Below are positions 46,378 through 55,713 of a stretch of 64,000 nt of DNA, piece after piece (positions within the stretch are counted from its first letter, which is position 1; each line of letters opens with the position of its first letter). The DNA lies in NCBI GenBank assembly GCA_019454985.1, contig JACFNF010000010.1, forward strand, positions 35,965-99,964. Reading direction: 5' to 3'. The notes below the pieces were generated by a model. The model was not told the origin of the DNA. It made no database searches and saw only the letters and a list, made by a program, of their open reading frames with translations. Both the position numbers and the translations under genes were made by a program. The DNA is from Bacteroidales bacterium. GTDB taxonomy: Bacteria > Bacteroidota > Bacteroidia > Bacteroidales > F082.

Positions 46378-49251
46378 ATGATTACCAACAATTTTGTTAA
46401 ACGCCACATTGGCCCGAAAGAAAACGAATTGCCAAAGATGCTCCAGGTCATTGGGGTGAAATCAATGGACGAGATGTTGAACAAAATTTTGCCCGATAAC
46501 ATTCGCCGCCCCGATCCGTTGAAGTTAGATAAAGGTATGAATGAGCCTGAGTATCTGCAACATCTGAAGGAACTTGGAAGTAAAAACAAGCTGTTTAAAT
46601 CCTTCATCGGGATGGGCTATTACAACACCATCACTCCCGGTGTCATCACCCGCAATGTATTGGAAAATCCGGGTTGGTACACTGCCTATACTCCTTATCA
46701 GGCCGAGATTTCACAAGGTCGTTTGGAGGCTTTGCTCAATTTCCAGACTGTGATTGCCGATTTAACGGCTCTACCCATAGCCAATGCATCTCTTTTAGAC
46801 GAGGCTACGGCTGCTTCAGAGGCCATGATCATGTTTTATAACAGTCGCTCACGTCAGCAGGTGAAATCGGGCAGCAATCAGTTTTTTGTGTCGGATAAGG
46901 TGTTCCCCCAAACAATTGATGTGCTTTATACGCGTGCTGTTCCACTGGGCATCGAGGTGGTGGTTGATTCTTTGACGACTTTCCGTCCTGATGAACGTGT
47001 TTTTGGTGTTTTGGTTCAATATCCTGATCAATATGGCGAAATCCGTGACTACAGGAATCAGGTTGCCGAATGGAAAGAAAAAGAAATTCAGGTTGCCGTC
47101 GCAGCCGACTTGCTGAGCCTGACTTTACTCACGCCTCCGGGCGAATGGGGAGCTGATGTAGCCGTTGGCTCATCGCAGCGCTTTGGTATCCCCATGGGAT
47201 TTGGCGGGCCGCATGCTGCCTATTTTGCAACGACCGAGAAATATAAAAGAAGCATCCCCGGCAGGATCATTGGCGTATCGAAAGACGCTTTGGGCAACGA
47301 AGCTCTCCGAATGGCGCTGCAAACCCGTGAACAGCATATCAAGCGCGAAAAAGCAACGTCAAACATCTGTACGGCTCAGGCTTTGTTGGCTTCAATGGCC
47401 GGTTTTTATTCCGCCTATCATGGCCCCGATGGTCTTCGCGAGATTGCCCGACATATCCATATCCTGACATCGGTGCTTGAAATTGAAGCCGAAAAAATGG
47501 GTGCCAGCCAACTGAACGATGCCTTTTTCGACACCTTGCTCTTCCGTCTGAGTGGAAAGGCCGATGCTGTTTGTAAAGCCGCAGTCAGCCAAGGAATGAA
47601 TTTCAGATTGATTGACGAATCACATTTCGGTATCAGCCTCGACGAAACCACAACACTTGCTGATGTGAACCAGATTGCCGCAATCATTGCATCGGTAAGC
47701 GGTAAAAAGCACGAAAACTATGTATGCGACCCCGTTTATTGTGGTACACTCAACAACCTTCCGGAAGAACTGCGCCGTAAGTCGGATTTTCTTACCCATC
47801 CGGTATTCAATACTTATCATTCCGAAACGGACATGCTCCGCTACCTGAAGAAACTTGAAAACCGCGACCTGGCACTCAACCGGACGATGATACCCTTGGG
47901 CTCGTGCACAATGAAACTCAATGCGGCTGCTGAGATGTTTTCATTGAGTTGGCCAGAGTTTGCCAATATCCACCCGTTTGTCCCGGCTGATCAGGCAGAA
48001 GGCTATTTGGAGTTGATCCGTCACTTTGAAAAAGATCTTTGCGAAATCACCGGATTTGCGGCTGTATCTTTCCAACCCAACTCGGGCGCCAGTGGCGAGT
48101 ATGCCGGACTGCTGGTGATTCGTGAATATTTGATCTCGAAAGGCGAAGGCCATCGCAATGTGTGCCTGATTCCCAGCTCGGCTCACGGAACCAATCCCGC
48201 AAGCGCGGTGATGGCCGGCATGGAGGTGGTAGTGGTCAAATGCGACGAAATGGGAAATGTTGACCTCGACGACTTGAGACTCAAAGCGGAAACACATCGC
48301 GACAAGCTGGCAGCCATCATGGTCACCTACCCTTCGACACATGGTGTATTTGAAAAAGGAATTTCGGAACTTGTAGAAATCGTGCATTCAAATGGCGGTC
48401 AGGTGTATATGGACGGAGCCAATATGAATGCTCAGGTCGGGTTGACTAATCCGGGCTTTATTGGCGCCGATGTCTGCCACCTGAATCTGCACAAAACCTT
48501 TGCCATTCCGCATGGCGGCGGCGGCCCAGGGGTGGGACCCATCGGCGTTGCTGCTCATCTGGCTCCTTTCCTACCCGGCCATACACAGGTGAAAACGGGT
48601 GGCGGAAAAGCCATACGGGCCGTATCGGCAGCGCCTTTCGGCAGTGCCATGATCCTTCCGATTTCCTACGGATATATCAAATTACTGGGTGGCGAAGGCC
48701 TTACACAAGCCACCAAAATGGCCATCCTTAACGCTAACTATCTGAAAGAACGACTTAAAGACCATTATCCTATTCTCTATACCGGAAATGAAGGCACTGT
48801 GGCTCACGAAATGATCTTAGACTGCAACCATTTTGGAAAAATTGCCGATGTGGGCGCCATTGATATTGCCAAGCGGTTGATGGATTATGGTTTTCATGCT
48901 CCCACTGTAGCTTTCCCCGTACATGGAACCTTGATGGTTGAACCTACCGAAAGCGAGCCGCTGAGCGAACTCGATCGTTTTGTGGATGCCATGATTGCCA
49001 TTCGGGAAGAAATTCGTGAGATTGAAGAAGGTAAAGCCGACCGTGCAGACAACGTGTTCCGTCATGCGCCACACACGGCCGCCATGGTGGTGAGCACCGA
49101 CTGGGATTTGCCTTACAGCCGCGAAAAAGCTGCGTTCCCGTTGCCATATCTGAAAAATGACAAATACTTCGCTCATGTCACCCGGATTGATGAAGCTTAT
49201 GGTGACAGAAACCTGATGTGCACCTGTGCACCCATCACGGATTATGAGTGA
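46378..49251 (+). CDS. gcvP: Glycine dehydrogenase (decarboxylating), P-protein
   Basis: The P-protein of the glycine cleavage system decarboxylates glycine with PLP and passes the aminomethyl group to lipoyl GcvH. The first half opens with FVKRHIGPKENE, and the second half holds the active-site Lys K706 in NLHKTFAIPHGGGGPG. GSCTMKLNAAAEM begins the second, catalytic half. At 957 residues it is the fused single-chain form rather than the split GcvPA/GcvPB form. gcvT and gcvH are not in the window. It is a single-gene unit with promoter and terminator. Confidence 0.97.
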   Translation: MITNNFVKRHIGPKENELPKMLQVIGVKSMDEMLNKILPDNIRRPDPLKLDKGMNEPEYLQHLKELGSKNKLFKSFIGMGYYNTITPGVITRNVLENPGWYTAYTPYQAEISQGRLEALLNFQTVIADLTALPIANASLLDEATAASEAMIMFYNSRSRQQVKSGSNQFFVSDKVFPQTIDVLYTRAVPLGIEVVVDSLTTFRPDERVFGVLVQYPDQYGEIRDYRNQVAEWKEKEIQVAVAADLLSLTLLTPPGEWGADVAVGSSQRFGIPMGFGGPHAAYFATTEKYKRSIPGRIIGVSKDALGNEALRMALQTREQHIKREKATSNICTAQALLASMAGFYSAYHGPDGLREIARHIHILTSVLEIEAEKMGASQLNDAFFDTLLFRLSGKADAVCKAAVSQGMNFRLIDESHFGISLDETTTLADVNQIAAIIASVSGKKHENYVCDPVYCGTLNNLPEELRRKSDFLTHPVFNTYHSETDMLRYLKKLENRDLALNRTMIPLGSCTMKLNAAAEMFSLSWPEFANIHPFVPADQAEGYLELIRHFEKDLCEITGFAAVSFQPNSGASGEYAGLLVIREYLISKGEGHRNVCLIPSSAHGTNPASAVMAGMEVVVVKCDEMGNVDLDDLRLKAETHRDKLAAIMVTYPSTHGVFEKGISELVEIVHSNGGQVYMDGANMNAQVGLTNPGFIGADVCHLNLHKTFAIPHGGGGPGVGPIGVAAHLAPFLPGHTQVKTGGGKAIRAVSAAPFGSAMILPISYGYIKLLGGEGLTQATKMAILNANYLKERLKDHYPILYTGNEGTVAHEMILDCNHFGKIADVGAIDIAKRLMDYGFHAPTVAFPVHGTLMVEPTESEPLSELDRFVDAMIAIREEIREIEEGKADRADNVFRHAPHTAAMVVSTDWDLPYSREKAAFPLPYLKNDKYFAHVTRIDEAYGDRNLMCTCAPITDYE

Positions 49252-49267
49252 GAAGCTTGTGATGCAT

Positions 49268-49294
49268 AAAAAAGCCCGGAAACGGGCTTTTTTT
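49268..49294 (+). terminator. Terminator of gcvP
   Basis: A stem AAAAAAGCCCG/CGGGCTTTTTT with a GAAA tetraloop ends in a T run, 17 nt past the gcvP stop. Confidence 0.9.
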
Positions 49295-49311
49295 ATTTTT
49301 ATAAAAAGTCA

Positions 49312-49341
49312 TTGCTAATTTCGAGCGACCATTTATTTTTG
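49312..49341 (+). promoter_or_regulatory. Putative promoter for the ROK kinase gene
   Basis: TATTTTTG (49334-49341) is an exact TAnnTTTG, with TTGC (49312-49315) as a -33 element 18-19 nt upstream. The predicted start site is only a few nt before the ATG at 49360. Confidence 0.6.
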
Positions 49342-49359
49342 AGAAAAATTCAGAATACT

Positions 49360-50112
49360 ATGGAAGCACTTGGGATTGATTTTGGTGGTAGCGGCATCAA
49401 AGGCGCAATTGTAGATACCACAACAGGCCGTCTCCTTGGCGAGCGACACCGGATTCCCACGCCTCAGCCGGCAAGCCCCGAAAAAGTGGCCGAGACAATC
49501 GTGCAGCTGATCCGTTATTTTAATTATCAAGGTCCGGTTGGTTGTGGATTCCCGGCTTTGATTAATAATGGAACGGCAATGACAGCCTCCAATATTGATA
49601 AAGGCTGGATTGGGGTCAATGCGGAAGAGCTTTTCTCAAAAGTGAGTGGTATGCCTGTTTATGTACTCAATGATGCCGATGCCGCCGGTATTGGCGAGCT
49701 TCGGTTTGGTGCCGGAAACGGCGCCAGGGGAGTGGCTTTGCTACTGACCATCGGTACCGGTATTGGCTCAGCATTGCTCAATGATGGTGTGCTGCTTCCT
49801 TCCACCGAACTTGGCCATATAGAGTTTAAAGGGGATATCGCCGAACGCTATTGCTCGGACGCCGTGCGCGAGCGCGAAGGGCTGAGCTGGGAGAAATGGG
49901 GGAAACGTTTTGATAAGTATCTGGTTTATATGGAGAAGCTTTTTTCTCCATCGATGTTTATCATCGGTGGTGGCGTCAGCAAAAAGATGGACCAGTTCAA
50001 ACACTGTCTCACCGTGAAAGCGCCGGTTTTGCCTGCCACCTTACGTAATCAGGCTGGAATCATCGGAGCAGCTTGTTATGCCGCTGATAAGGAAAAACAA
50101 AAAAGCCGCTGA
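49360..50112 (+). CDS. ppgK: ROK-family kinase, polyphosphate glucokinase-like
   Basis: The protein has the ASKHA sugar-kinase fold. The phosphate-1 motif [15 protein letters not shown] (5-19) closely resembles polyphosphate/ATP glucokinases. [11 protein letters not shown] carries the catalytic Asp, GTGIGSAL is the second phosphate loop, and TELGHIEF is the ROK substrate segment. A characterised relative phosphorylates glucose with polyphosphate or ATP; donor use cannot be confirmed here. The frame opens upstream at 49312, but that region holds a promoter-like motif, so the ATG at 49360 is preferred (250 residues). The ROK zinc-finger Cys cluster is absent, as in the PpgK branch. Confidence 0.85.
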   Translation: MEALGIDFGGSGIKGAIVDTTTGRLLGERHRIPTPQPASPEKVAETIVQLIRYFNYQGPVGCGFPALINNGTAMTASNIDKGWIGVNAEELFSKVSGMPVYVLNDADAAGIGELRFGAGNGARGVALLLTIGTGIGSALLNDGVLLPSTELGHIEFKGDIAERYCSDAVREREGLSWEKWGKRFDKYLVYMEKLFSPSMFIIGGGVSKKMDQFKHCLTVKAPVLPATLRNQAGIIGAACYAADKEKQKSR

Positions 50113-50122
50113 ACGCGGCTTT
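50102..50122. terminator. Hairpin at the convergent ROK kinase / PLP enzyme junction
   Basis: An 8-bp stem (AAAGCCGC/GCGGCTTT) with a 5-nt loop spans the ROK kinase stop. The trailing T run is short, so it may act weakly on both strands. Confidence 0.5.
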
Positions 50123-50153
50123 GGTATAGACAATAATTCAATCATTCAGTGAC

Positions 50154-51353
50154 TTAGATTGTCCCAGTCTCAATGAGACAGGTTTTAATGCGTTGCCAGG
50201 TATTCTCAATGTCGTCGTCGAGGCCAACGCTGAAACGAACCAAACCTTCTGAGAGCCCCATTTCGCGTTGAATTTCTTCGGGGACTTCCGAACTGGTGCT
50301 TTTACCGCTATTGCTGAAAAGTGTCTTGAAATAGCCAAGGCTCACGGCGAGGTAGCCCACATCGGCCAATTCCATTTTTTCCATGAGCTCATTTGCTTTT
50401 TCGGCGGTACCCAGATCAATGGAAATCATGCCACCGAAGCCATAACGCGTGTTGAGCATTTTTTTTAGGGTTTCGTGACCTTTGTGATTTGGAAGTCCGG
50501 GGTAATTAAATTTGAGGCCGGTTTCTTTGAATCGCTCTGCCAGATACATGGCATTGTAACTGTGTTGTTTCATACGGATGTGCAAGGTGTGCAGATTTTT
50601 CAGAATGCTCGAGCTGCGGAAGGGGTCGAGCACCGGACCGAGCAACATAGCCGTTCCATCGTTCACGTCAACAAGGCTGTTGATGAATTCCTGACTTGCA
50701 CAGATAGCTCCGGCTACACAATCATTTTTCCCATTGATGAATTTGGTGAGGCTGTAAACGACGATATCAGCGCCATGTTTGGCAGGCTCCACCATCAGGG
50801 GAGTGAAAGTATTGTCAACCACCAACTTGATGCCTGCCGAACGAGTAATGGCCGACAAAGCTGGTAAATCGCTGATCTGCAGCAGGGGATTTGTCATCGT
50901 CTCTGTATAAATCAGCTTGGTGTTGGGGCGGATGGCAGCTTTTACAGCTTCCAGATTGGTAATGTCAACGAAAGTAACCTCAATATTAAAACGCGGAAGC
51001 CAGTTTTGCATAAAAGCAAAAGTGCCGCCATAGGTAGTCATACTCGAAACAATGTGGTCGCCCGATTTACAAAGCTGAAGCAAAACCGTGGTGATGGCGC
51101 CCATGCCACTTGCTGTCACCCAGCCGGCTTCGGTGCCTTCCATGGCCGCAAGTGCATCGGCCAGATATTTGTTGCTTGGGTTCCAATGGCGCGAGTAAAG
51201 GAAGCAGCCTTCGGCCTCACCCTGAAAAGTTTCGGTCATGGTTTTGGCCTGCATAAAGGTATAGGTGGCTGAATCAGTTACGGATGGGTTAACATCGCCA
51301 AACTCACCAAATTGTTTCAGATTAAAAATGCGTTCGGAAGGAGTGGTTTTCAT
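50154..51353 (-). CDS. Cys/Met-metabolism PLP enzyme (methionine gamma-lyase / cystathionine gamma-synthase-like)
   Basis: The fold-type I PLP enzyme has the PLP Lys at K204 (SLTKFINGKND) and D180 in VVDNTF. The phosphate-binding Y53-S-R55 from the neighbouring subunit and Y108 in TTYGGTF are also present. Methionine gamma-lyases usually carry Cys after YG (YGCT) in that loop; here it is Gly (G110). The substrate could therefore be a gamma-substituted amino acid other than methionine, and the annotation is open. The 399-residue length is typical. It is transcribed divergently from an Lrp/AsnC regulator, which probably controls it. Confidence 0.85.
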   Translation of the reverse strand: MKTTPSERIFNLKQFGEFGDVNPSVTDSATYTFMQAKTMTETFQGEAEGCFLYSRHWNPSNKYLADALAAMEGTEAGWVTASGMGAITTVLLQLCKSGDHIVSSMTTYGGTFAFMQNWLPRFNIEVTFVDITNLEAVKAAIRPNTKLIYTETMTNPLLQISDLPALSAITRSAGIKLVVDNTFTPLMVEPAKHGADIVVYSLTKFINGKNDCVAGAICASQEFINSLVDVNDGTAMLLGPVLDPFRSSSILKNLHTLHIRMKQHSYNAMYLAERFKETGLKFNYPGLPNHKGHETLKKMLNTRYGFGGMISIDLGTAEKANELMEKMELADVGYLAVSLGYFKTLFSNSGKSTSSEVPEEIQREMGLSEGLVRFSVGLDDDIENTWQRIKTCLIETGTI

Positions 51354-51378
51354 AAAATTCGATTTTTAAAATACCTGA

Positions 51379-51386
51379 CAAAAGTA
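51379..51386 (-). promoter_or_regulatory. Putative -7 promoter element for the PLP enzyme gene
   Basis: The minus strand reads TACTTTTG, an exact TAnnTTTG match, about 26 nt before the start codon of the PLP enzyme. Confidence 0.6.
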
Positions 51387-51441
51387 CGAAAATGTTACAT
51401 TATTTTTGCATTATATGATAAATAGTAAATATAAACATGAA

Positions 51442-51473
51442 ATTATTTTAAAATAATAACTTAAAAAGTTATT
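51442..51473 (+). promoter_or_regulatory. Overlapping palindromes at the lrp promoter, candidate Lrp operator
   Basis: A perfect 16-bp palindrome (51442-51457, ATTATTTT then AAAATAAT) runs into a second inverted repeat (51455-51473, AATAACTT-AAA-AAGTTATT). The right arm of the second overlaps the -7 element at 51470-51477. This placement suits autorepression by the Lrp/AsnC protein encoded just downstream, and possibly coordinate control of the divergent PLP enzyme. Confidence 0.5.
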
Positions 51474-51477
51474 TTTG
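51446..51477 (+). promoter_or_regulatory. Putative promoter for the lrp gene
   Basis: TATTTTTG (51470-51477) is an exact -7 match, with TTTT at 51446-51449 about 20 nt upstream. A second TATTTTTG lies at 51401-51408 on the same strand and could be an alternative start. Confidence 0.55.
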
Positions 51478-51507
51478 CAATAAAATATTACCTAAACTTT
51501 TAAAAAA

Positions 51508-51981
51508 ATGCCTTCCGACTTTCATCTTGATACTTTAGACCGGCGGATTCTTTCGTTGCTGCTCAAAGATGCCCGAATGCCTTTTGTGGAGGTAGCACGA
51601 AACTGCCGTGTTTCGGGTGCGGCCATTCATCAGCGCGTGGCCCGACTGACTGAAGCGGGTGTCATCGAAGGATCACAATTCCGACTCAGCCCTAAAGGCT
51701 TAGGCTATATGACCTGTGCATTCATCGGAATACAGGTGAACCTTACTGCGACCAGCACCCATCAGGAAGTGTTTAATAAAATACGCGAAATTCCAGAAAT
51801 AGTTGAATGCCACCATATTAGTGGTAAATATTCTTTGCTCGTAAAAATTTATACTTTTAACAATGAGCATTTAAAACAGGTTATCGTCGAGCGGATTCAG
51901 TCAATTCCCGAAATCACTTTTACGGAAACCTTTATTTCGCTTGAGGCCGGTTTTCAGCGCGAACTGCCTGTAATATCTTGA
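51508..51981 (+). CDS. Lrp/AsnC family transcriptional regulator
   Basis: The N-terminal helix-turn-helix begins LDTLDRRILSLLLKDARM, with VSGAAIHQRVARL as the recognition helix (about residues 35-50). The C-terminal RAM ligand-binding domain (about 65-145) has IPEIVECHHISGKYSLLVK. At 157 residues it is of standard length. Family members respond to amino acids and often autoregulate. The divergent PLP enzyme of sulfur amino acid metabolism is the obvious target. The membrane-protein gene begins 22 nt downstream and may be co-transcribed. Confidence 0.94.
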   Translation: MPSDFHLDTLDRRILSLLLKDARMPFVEVARNCRVSGAAIHQRVARLTEAGVIEGSQFRLSPKGLGYMTCAFIGIQVNLTATSTHQEVFNKIREIPEIVECHHISGKYSLLVKIYTFNNEHLKQVIVERIQSIPEITFTETFISLEAGFQRELPVIS

Positions 51982-52003
51982 TTAGATAAACACAAGTAAC
52001 ATT

Positions 52004-53809
52004 ATGAGAACATTTCTTATAGGCGGTGCACTGATGATTTTTATTCTTGTCCAGCTCATGCGGCAAGGCTCGGCCATACATACCATTGATGGCGATGGAA
52101 GTGGCTATTATGCTTATCTGCCAACGGTTTTACTGTTTCATACTACCGACTTCAAACAAGTGTATAAGCTGGAAAAAGCAAGACATGCCGAAAATTATGA
52201 GGCACACTATTTTCACGTTCAAAATGGCGTGGAAACGAACAAATATTTTATGGGGACGGCCTTGCTGCTCCTGCCGTTTTTTTTGATGGCGGCTTTTTAC
52301 TCCTCCTTGATTGGGATGCCCGTTGATGGCTACAATATTCTTTTTCAATATGCCGTGTCATTGGGTGCGGCCGTTTATGCAGCTCTGGGATTGATTGCCA
52401 TCACCCGTTTACTCAACTCATTTGGTTATCGAAAGATGGTGCAGATTGCTGTTGTTGTGATTTTGATTTTTGCAACCAATCTGTTTTATTACACTTTCCT
52501 TCATCCCTCACATTCTCACGTCTATTCATTTGCGGCGGTCTCATTTTTTTTGTTTTTCAGCCGTAAATTTTTACTCCATCAGCAAGCCAGTCATCTTTTT
52601 TTTGCAGCCATGATGCTTGGTTTCGTTGTGCTGATTCGTCCTACCAATGCTTTGATTGTTTTGGTTGTGCCGGCTCTAGCCGATGATATGAAGCAATGGC
52701 GGCTGGCTTTTGATGGTCTAAAGAAACAACCGAAAGTCCTTTATGGCTCGGTTGCAGCCTTTTTCTTCATTGTTGGAATGCAACTTTTGTTTCACTTTCT
52801 GCAAACAGGCAATCCATTTTTATGGTCATATCAGGGTGAGGGGTTTCGTTTTTCGCAACCGGCCTTTTTTCGGTTTTTGTTCGGCTTCCGTAAAGGATTT
52901 TTTGTTTATACTCCGGTGATGTGGCTGATTTTGCCGGGCTTAGCAGTTCTTTATTATCGCTCCCGTGCTCGTTTTGTCTGGTTTATGGTTTATCTCGTGA
53001 GTTTAATTTACGTGTTGTCGTCCTGGTGGAACTGGTTTTATGGCGATAGTTTTGGAATGCGTGCCATGATTGACCATTATGCTGCATTATCACTCCCGAT
53101 AGCACTGCTGATCGAAAAGGCCTACCCAAAAAAATGGAGTCGCTATCTGCTGAATACCTTGGTGTTGAGCGCTTTGGCATTAAACCTTTTTCAAACCTGG
53201 CAATACCATGTAGGAATCTTGCATCACGACTCGATGTCGTGGGAAAAATACCAATATGCTTTTTTGCGGACGGCACCTGCTTATCGCAATGCCTTCGGCG
53301 AGTTTCCGGAGGCTCTTTTCATTCAGCCGGACGAAACTCAGGCGAAAAAGTTTCACAATGATATGGAAACATCACTGGCTTGCTGGACCAATAATGGTTT
53401 GCGTGAAGAAGCAGGGGCACATAGCGGCAGGATGGTTGCTGCTTTAGATAGCGTCAATGTTTATTCTCCAACACTTGATTTGACGGGCGCAGATATGCCT
53501 TTTATCGGGCAACCCTGTTATATCAAAGCCGAATGTTTTTTCAAGGAATCCGTGATGGATGCAGCCGATCAGGCTTTACTCGTTTATGCCGTTTCTGGTT
53601 TAGACGATCATTTGCTATTTTATAAAACATTTAAAGTTAAGCAATTGCCCGGTGGTAAATTGCATGTTTGGAAGAAAGCGGAGTTTGGTTTCAAAGTACC
53701 TAAAGTGAACTCACTTGCCGATCGGATAAAAATCTATCTTTGGAATCGTGAAAAAGGCAATTTTTTGATAGACGATTTTCATGTTTCTTTCTATCCTTTA
53801 GCATCATGA
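52004..53809 (+). CDS. Polytopic membrane protein, GT-C-like glycosyltransferase candidate
   Basis: About ten to eleven predicted membrane helices occupy residues 1-420, followed by a soluble C-terminal part of about 180 residues. The early loop has IDGDGSGYYAYLP. The acidic Asp-x-Asp near the first helix, the multi-helix core and the soluble C-terminus recall GT-C (lipid-phosphosugar dependent) glycosyltransferases of Bacteroidota. I do not recognise a specific family, so glycan transfer is an inference. It ends in an ATGA overlap with the DUF5522 gene and starts 22 nt after the lrp gene. Confidence 0.6.
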   Translation: MRTFLIGGALMIFILVQLMRQGSAIHTIDGDGSGYYAYLPTVLLFHTTDFKQVYKLEKARHAENYEAHYFHVQNGVETNKYFMGTALLLLPFFLMAAFYSSLIGMPVDGYNILFQYAVSLGAAVYAALGLIAITRLLNSFGYRKMVQIAVVVILIFATNLFYYTFLHPSHSHVYSFAAVSFFLFFSRKFLLHQQASHLFFAAMMLGFVVLIRPTNALIVLVVPALADDMKQWRLAFDGLKKQPKVLYGSVAAFFFIVGMQLLFHFLQTGNPFLWSYQGEGFRFSQPAFFRFLFGFRKGFFVYTPVMWLILPGLAVLYYRSRARFVWFMVYLVSLIYVLSSWWNWFYGDSFGMRAMIDHYAALSLPIALLIEKAYPKKWSRYLLNTLVLSALALNLFQTWQYHVGILHHDSMSWEKYQYAFLRTAPAYRNAFGEFPEALFIQPDETQAKKFHNDMETSLACWTNNGLREEAGAHSGRMVAALDSVNVYSPTLDLTGADMPFIGQPCYIKAECFFKESVMDAADQALLVYAVSGLDDHLLFYKTFKVKQLPGGKLHVWKKAEFGFKVPKVNSLADRIKIYLWNREKGNFLIDDFHVSFYPLAS

Positions 53810-54009
53810 AACCATTGAATGATGATCGTTTTTACCGTTTTAACAGCCACTTGAAAGAAGGCGAAGACTATTATCTCGAGAACGGGCTTCGCATCATGAC
53901 CAAATCGTTTTTAACCCGTCGTGGCTATTGTTGCGGCAATGGATGCCGCCATTGCCCTTATTTTCCGCCACATTTTAAGGGAAATCGTACACTTGCAGAA
54001 GAGAAATAG
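53806..54009 (+). CDS. Small Cys-rich DUF5522 protein
   Basis: The 67-residue protein carries the motif GYCCGNGCRHCPY (about 40-52). The CC and C-x-x-C arrangement suggests a metal site, as in DUF5522. The family is small and uncharacterised. Its start overlaps the stop of the membrane-protein gene by 4 nt (ATGA), so translation is coupled. The last residues are hydrophilic. I find no signal peptide, so it is probably cytosolic. Confidence 0.85.
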   Translation: MKPLNDDRFYRFNSHLKEGEDYYLENGLRIMTKSFLTRRGYCCGNGCRHCPYFPPHFKGNRTLAEEK

Positions 54010-54016
54010 CAGTTTT

Positions 54017-54048
54017 TTTGCATTCATAAAACTAAATGCCTAATTTAG
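54017..54048 (+). promoter_or_regulatory. Possible promoter for the hybrid kinase gene
   Basis: TTTG (54017-54020) is followed 20 nt later by TAATTTAG (54041-54048), one base off TAnnTTTG. The kinase ATG lies about 49 nt downstream. Confidence 0.4.
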
Positions 54049-54096
54049 CGCAAAATTGGTCAAGAACCCTGTTCCCGCCCTCATTTTACTGTTTTT

Positions 54097-55668
54097 ATGG
54101 ACATGAATGATCATAGCCATTTTTGGTTTCCAGCCCTACATGTTTCGGATGATCCTGATTCGATCCCATTATTGTCAACTGCATTAACACGTTCATCTAT
54201 TGCCTGCTTCTTGTTTCAACCCGATCAAAAACTTTTTTGGTATAATGAAAGTGCTGCTTCTATTCTTCAGGGTGCTCAAAACAATAGTTATCCAAGCCTG
54301 AATGGTTTATTCACCCAGGCCGGTTTTCACCTTTCGGCCAATTTAGATGAGGCTGTGAATGAGGCCATATTGAATCAGACAAACCAATCTTTTTTTGCGG
54401 AGCAAGACAGACTGAGCGAAACACGATTTTTTCTGATTGAGATTCTCGGGGGTGCATTGCCTTCAAACTGGGTGCTTGTGCAATTGATTGACCGTTCGGA
54501 CGATGCTGTGAAACTGCATGATGAATTGCTGAAACGGACAAAAGCCGAAGAAAATGATCGGTTGAAAACGCTATTCCTTGCCAATATTTCACACGAAATC
54601 CGGACACCCCTTAACTCGATTATTGGATTTTCTGAACTTATTCTGGATCAGGATGATGTGGCCGAAGAACATCAGGAATATGCCCGCATGATTCAGGCAG
54701 CGGGCGATACACTTTTGCAATTGATCAATGATATTATTGACATCTCGAAAATCGAGGCCGGACAGATCAAAATCACTAAACTCGTTGTGGATGTGGATCA
54801 AGCCCTCGACGAAATCTTGCTTATGGTTCAAAATCAACTGAGGTCCAAAGGCAAAGAACATATCAGAGTTTATATCGAAAAGCCGGTTTACGTTTCGCCT
54901 TTTCGAATCGAAACAGACCCCAATCGCTTCAGGCAAATTTTCATCAATTTGCTTACCAACGCAATCAAGTTTATCGAGAACGGCTCAATACGATTTGGCT
55001 ATACCGAAGTGGACGGCGATTTTGTTCAGTTTTATGTTAAAGACACGGGACTGGGTATCGAACGCGACAAAGCGCCTCAGATTTTCCAGCGTTTTGCCAA
55101 ATTCGACAGCCCTTACGGCCACAACCGCGAAGGTACGGGGCTTGGTTTATCCATCACCCAACAGTTAGTCGAGCTGATGGGCGGAAAAATTTGGTTTGAT
55201 ACGGAATATCAAAAAGGCTCTACCTTCTATTTTACCCTGCCAACCATGCCCGACCAACAGAAAAAACCACTACCAAAGACTTTTTTATCTTCAGCCAAAA
55301 GCTGGGAAGGCCATGTCTTTTTAGTAGTTGACGACGTTGAAGCAAACTACATATTTTTTAAATCGGCGTTTAAACTCACTGGTGCCGAGATTCTCTGGGC
55401 ATCCAATGGCGATGAGGCTTTGCGTCTTTGCCGCGAAAACCCTTCTATCTCACTGGTGCTGGTGGACATTATGATGCCTTTGATGGATGGCTTTACCACA
55501 GCAAAGCATATCAGAGAATTACGCCCGTCGCTGCCCATCATTGCCCAAACGGCCTTTGCCGACCCGGATGGAGAGCGTAAGGCAAAAGCAGCCGGGTGCA
55601 ATGACTATGTTACCAAACCCATACAGAAATCTGAACTGGTTAGTTTGATCAATAAATTGATACAATAA
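54097..55668 (+). CDS. Hybrid histidine kinase with receiver domain
   Basis: The N-terminal part (about 1-150) looks like a PAS-type sensor, with no membrane helix or signal peptide, so the kinase is cytoplasmic. HisKA has NISHEIRTPLNS with H166. HATPase motifs are NLLTNAIKF, DTGLGIE and GTGLGLSI. A C-terminal receiver has the acceptor D457 in LVDIMMPLMDG, followed by the conserved Lys in VTKPIQ. The protein is 523 residues long. It has no DNA-binding output or adjacent regulator. Phospho-relay to another protein is therefore expected. recQ follows 45 nt downstream. Confidence 0.92.
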   Translation: MDMNDHSHFWFPALHVSDDPDSIPLLSTALTRSSIACFLFQPDQKLFWYNESAASILQGAQNNSYPSLNGLFTQAGFHLSANLDEAVNEAILNQTNQSFFAEQDRLSETRFFLIEILGGALPSNWVLVQLIDRSDDAVKLHDELLKRTKAEENDRLKTLFLANISHEIRTPLNSIIGFSELILDQDDVAEEHQEYARMIQAAGDTLLQLINDIIDISKIEAGQIKITKLVVDVDQALDEILLMVQNQLRSKGKEHIRVYIEKPVYVSPFRIETDPNRFRQIFINLLTNAIKFIENGSIRFGYTEVDGDFVQFYVKDTGLGIERDKAPQIFQRFAKFDSPYGHNREGTGLGLSITQQLVELMGGKIWFDTEYQKGSTFYFTLPTMPDQQKKPLPKTFLSSAKSWEGHVFLVVDDVEANYIFFKSAFKLTGAEILWASNGDEALRLCRENPSISLVLVDIMMPLMDGFTTAKHIRELRPSLPIIAQTAFADPDGERKAKAAGCNDYVTKPIQKSELVSLINKLIQ

Positions 55669-55713
55669 AGATTTTCAGGTTTCGGGCTTTTTCAATCAAT
55701 AGAAATTGTTCCC

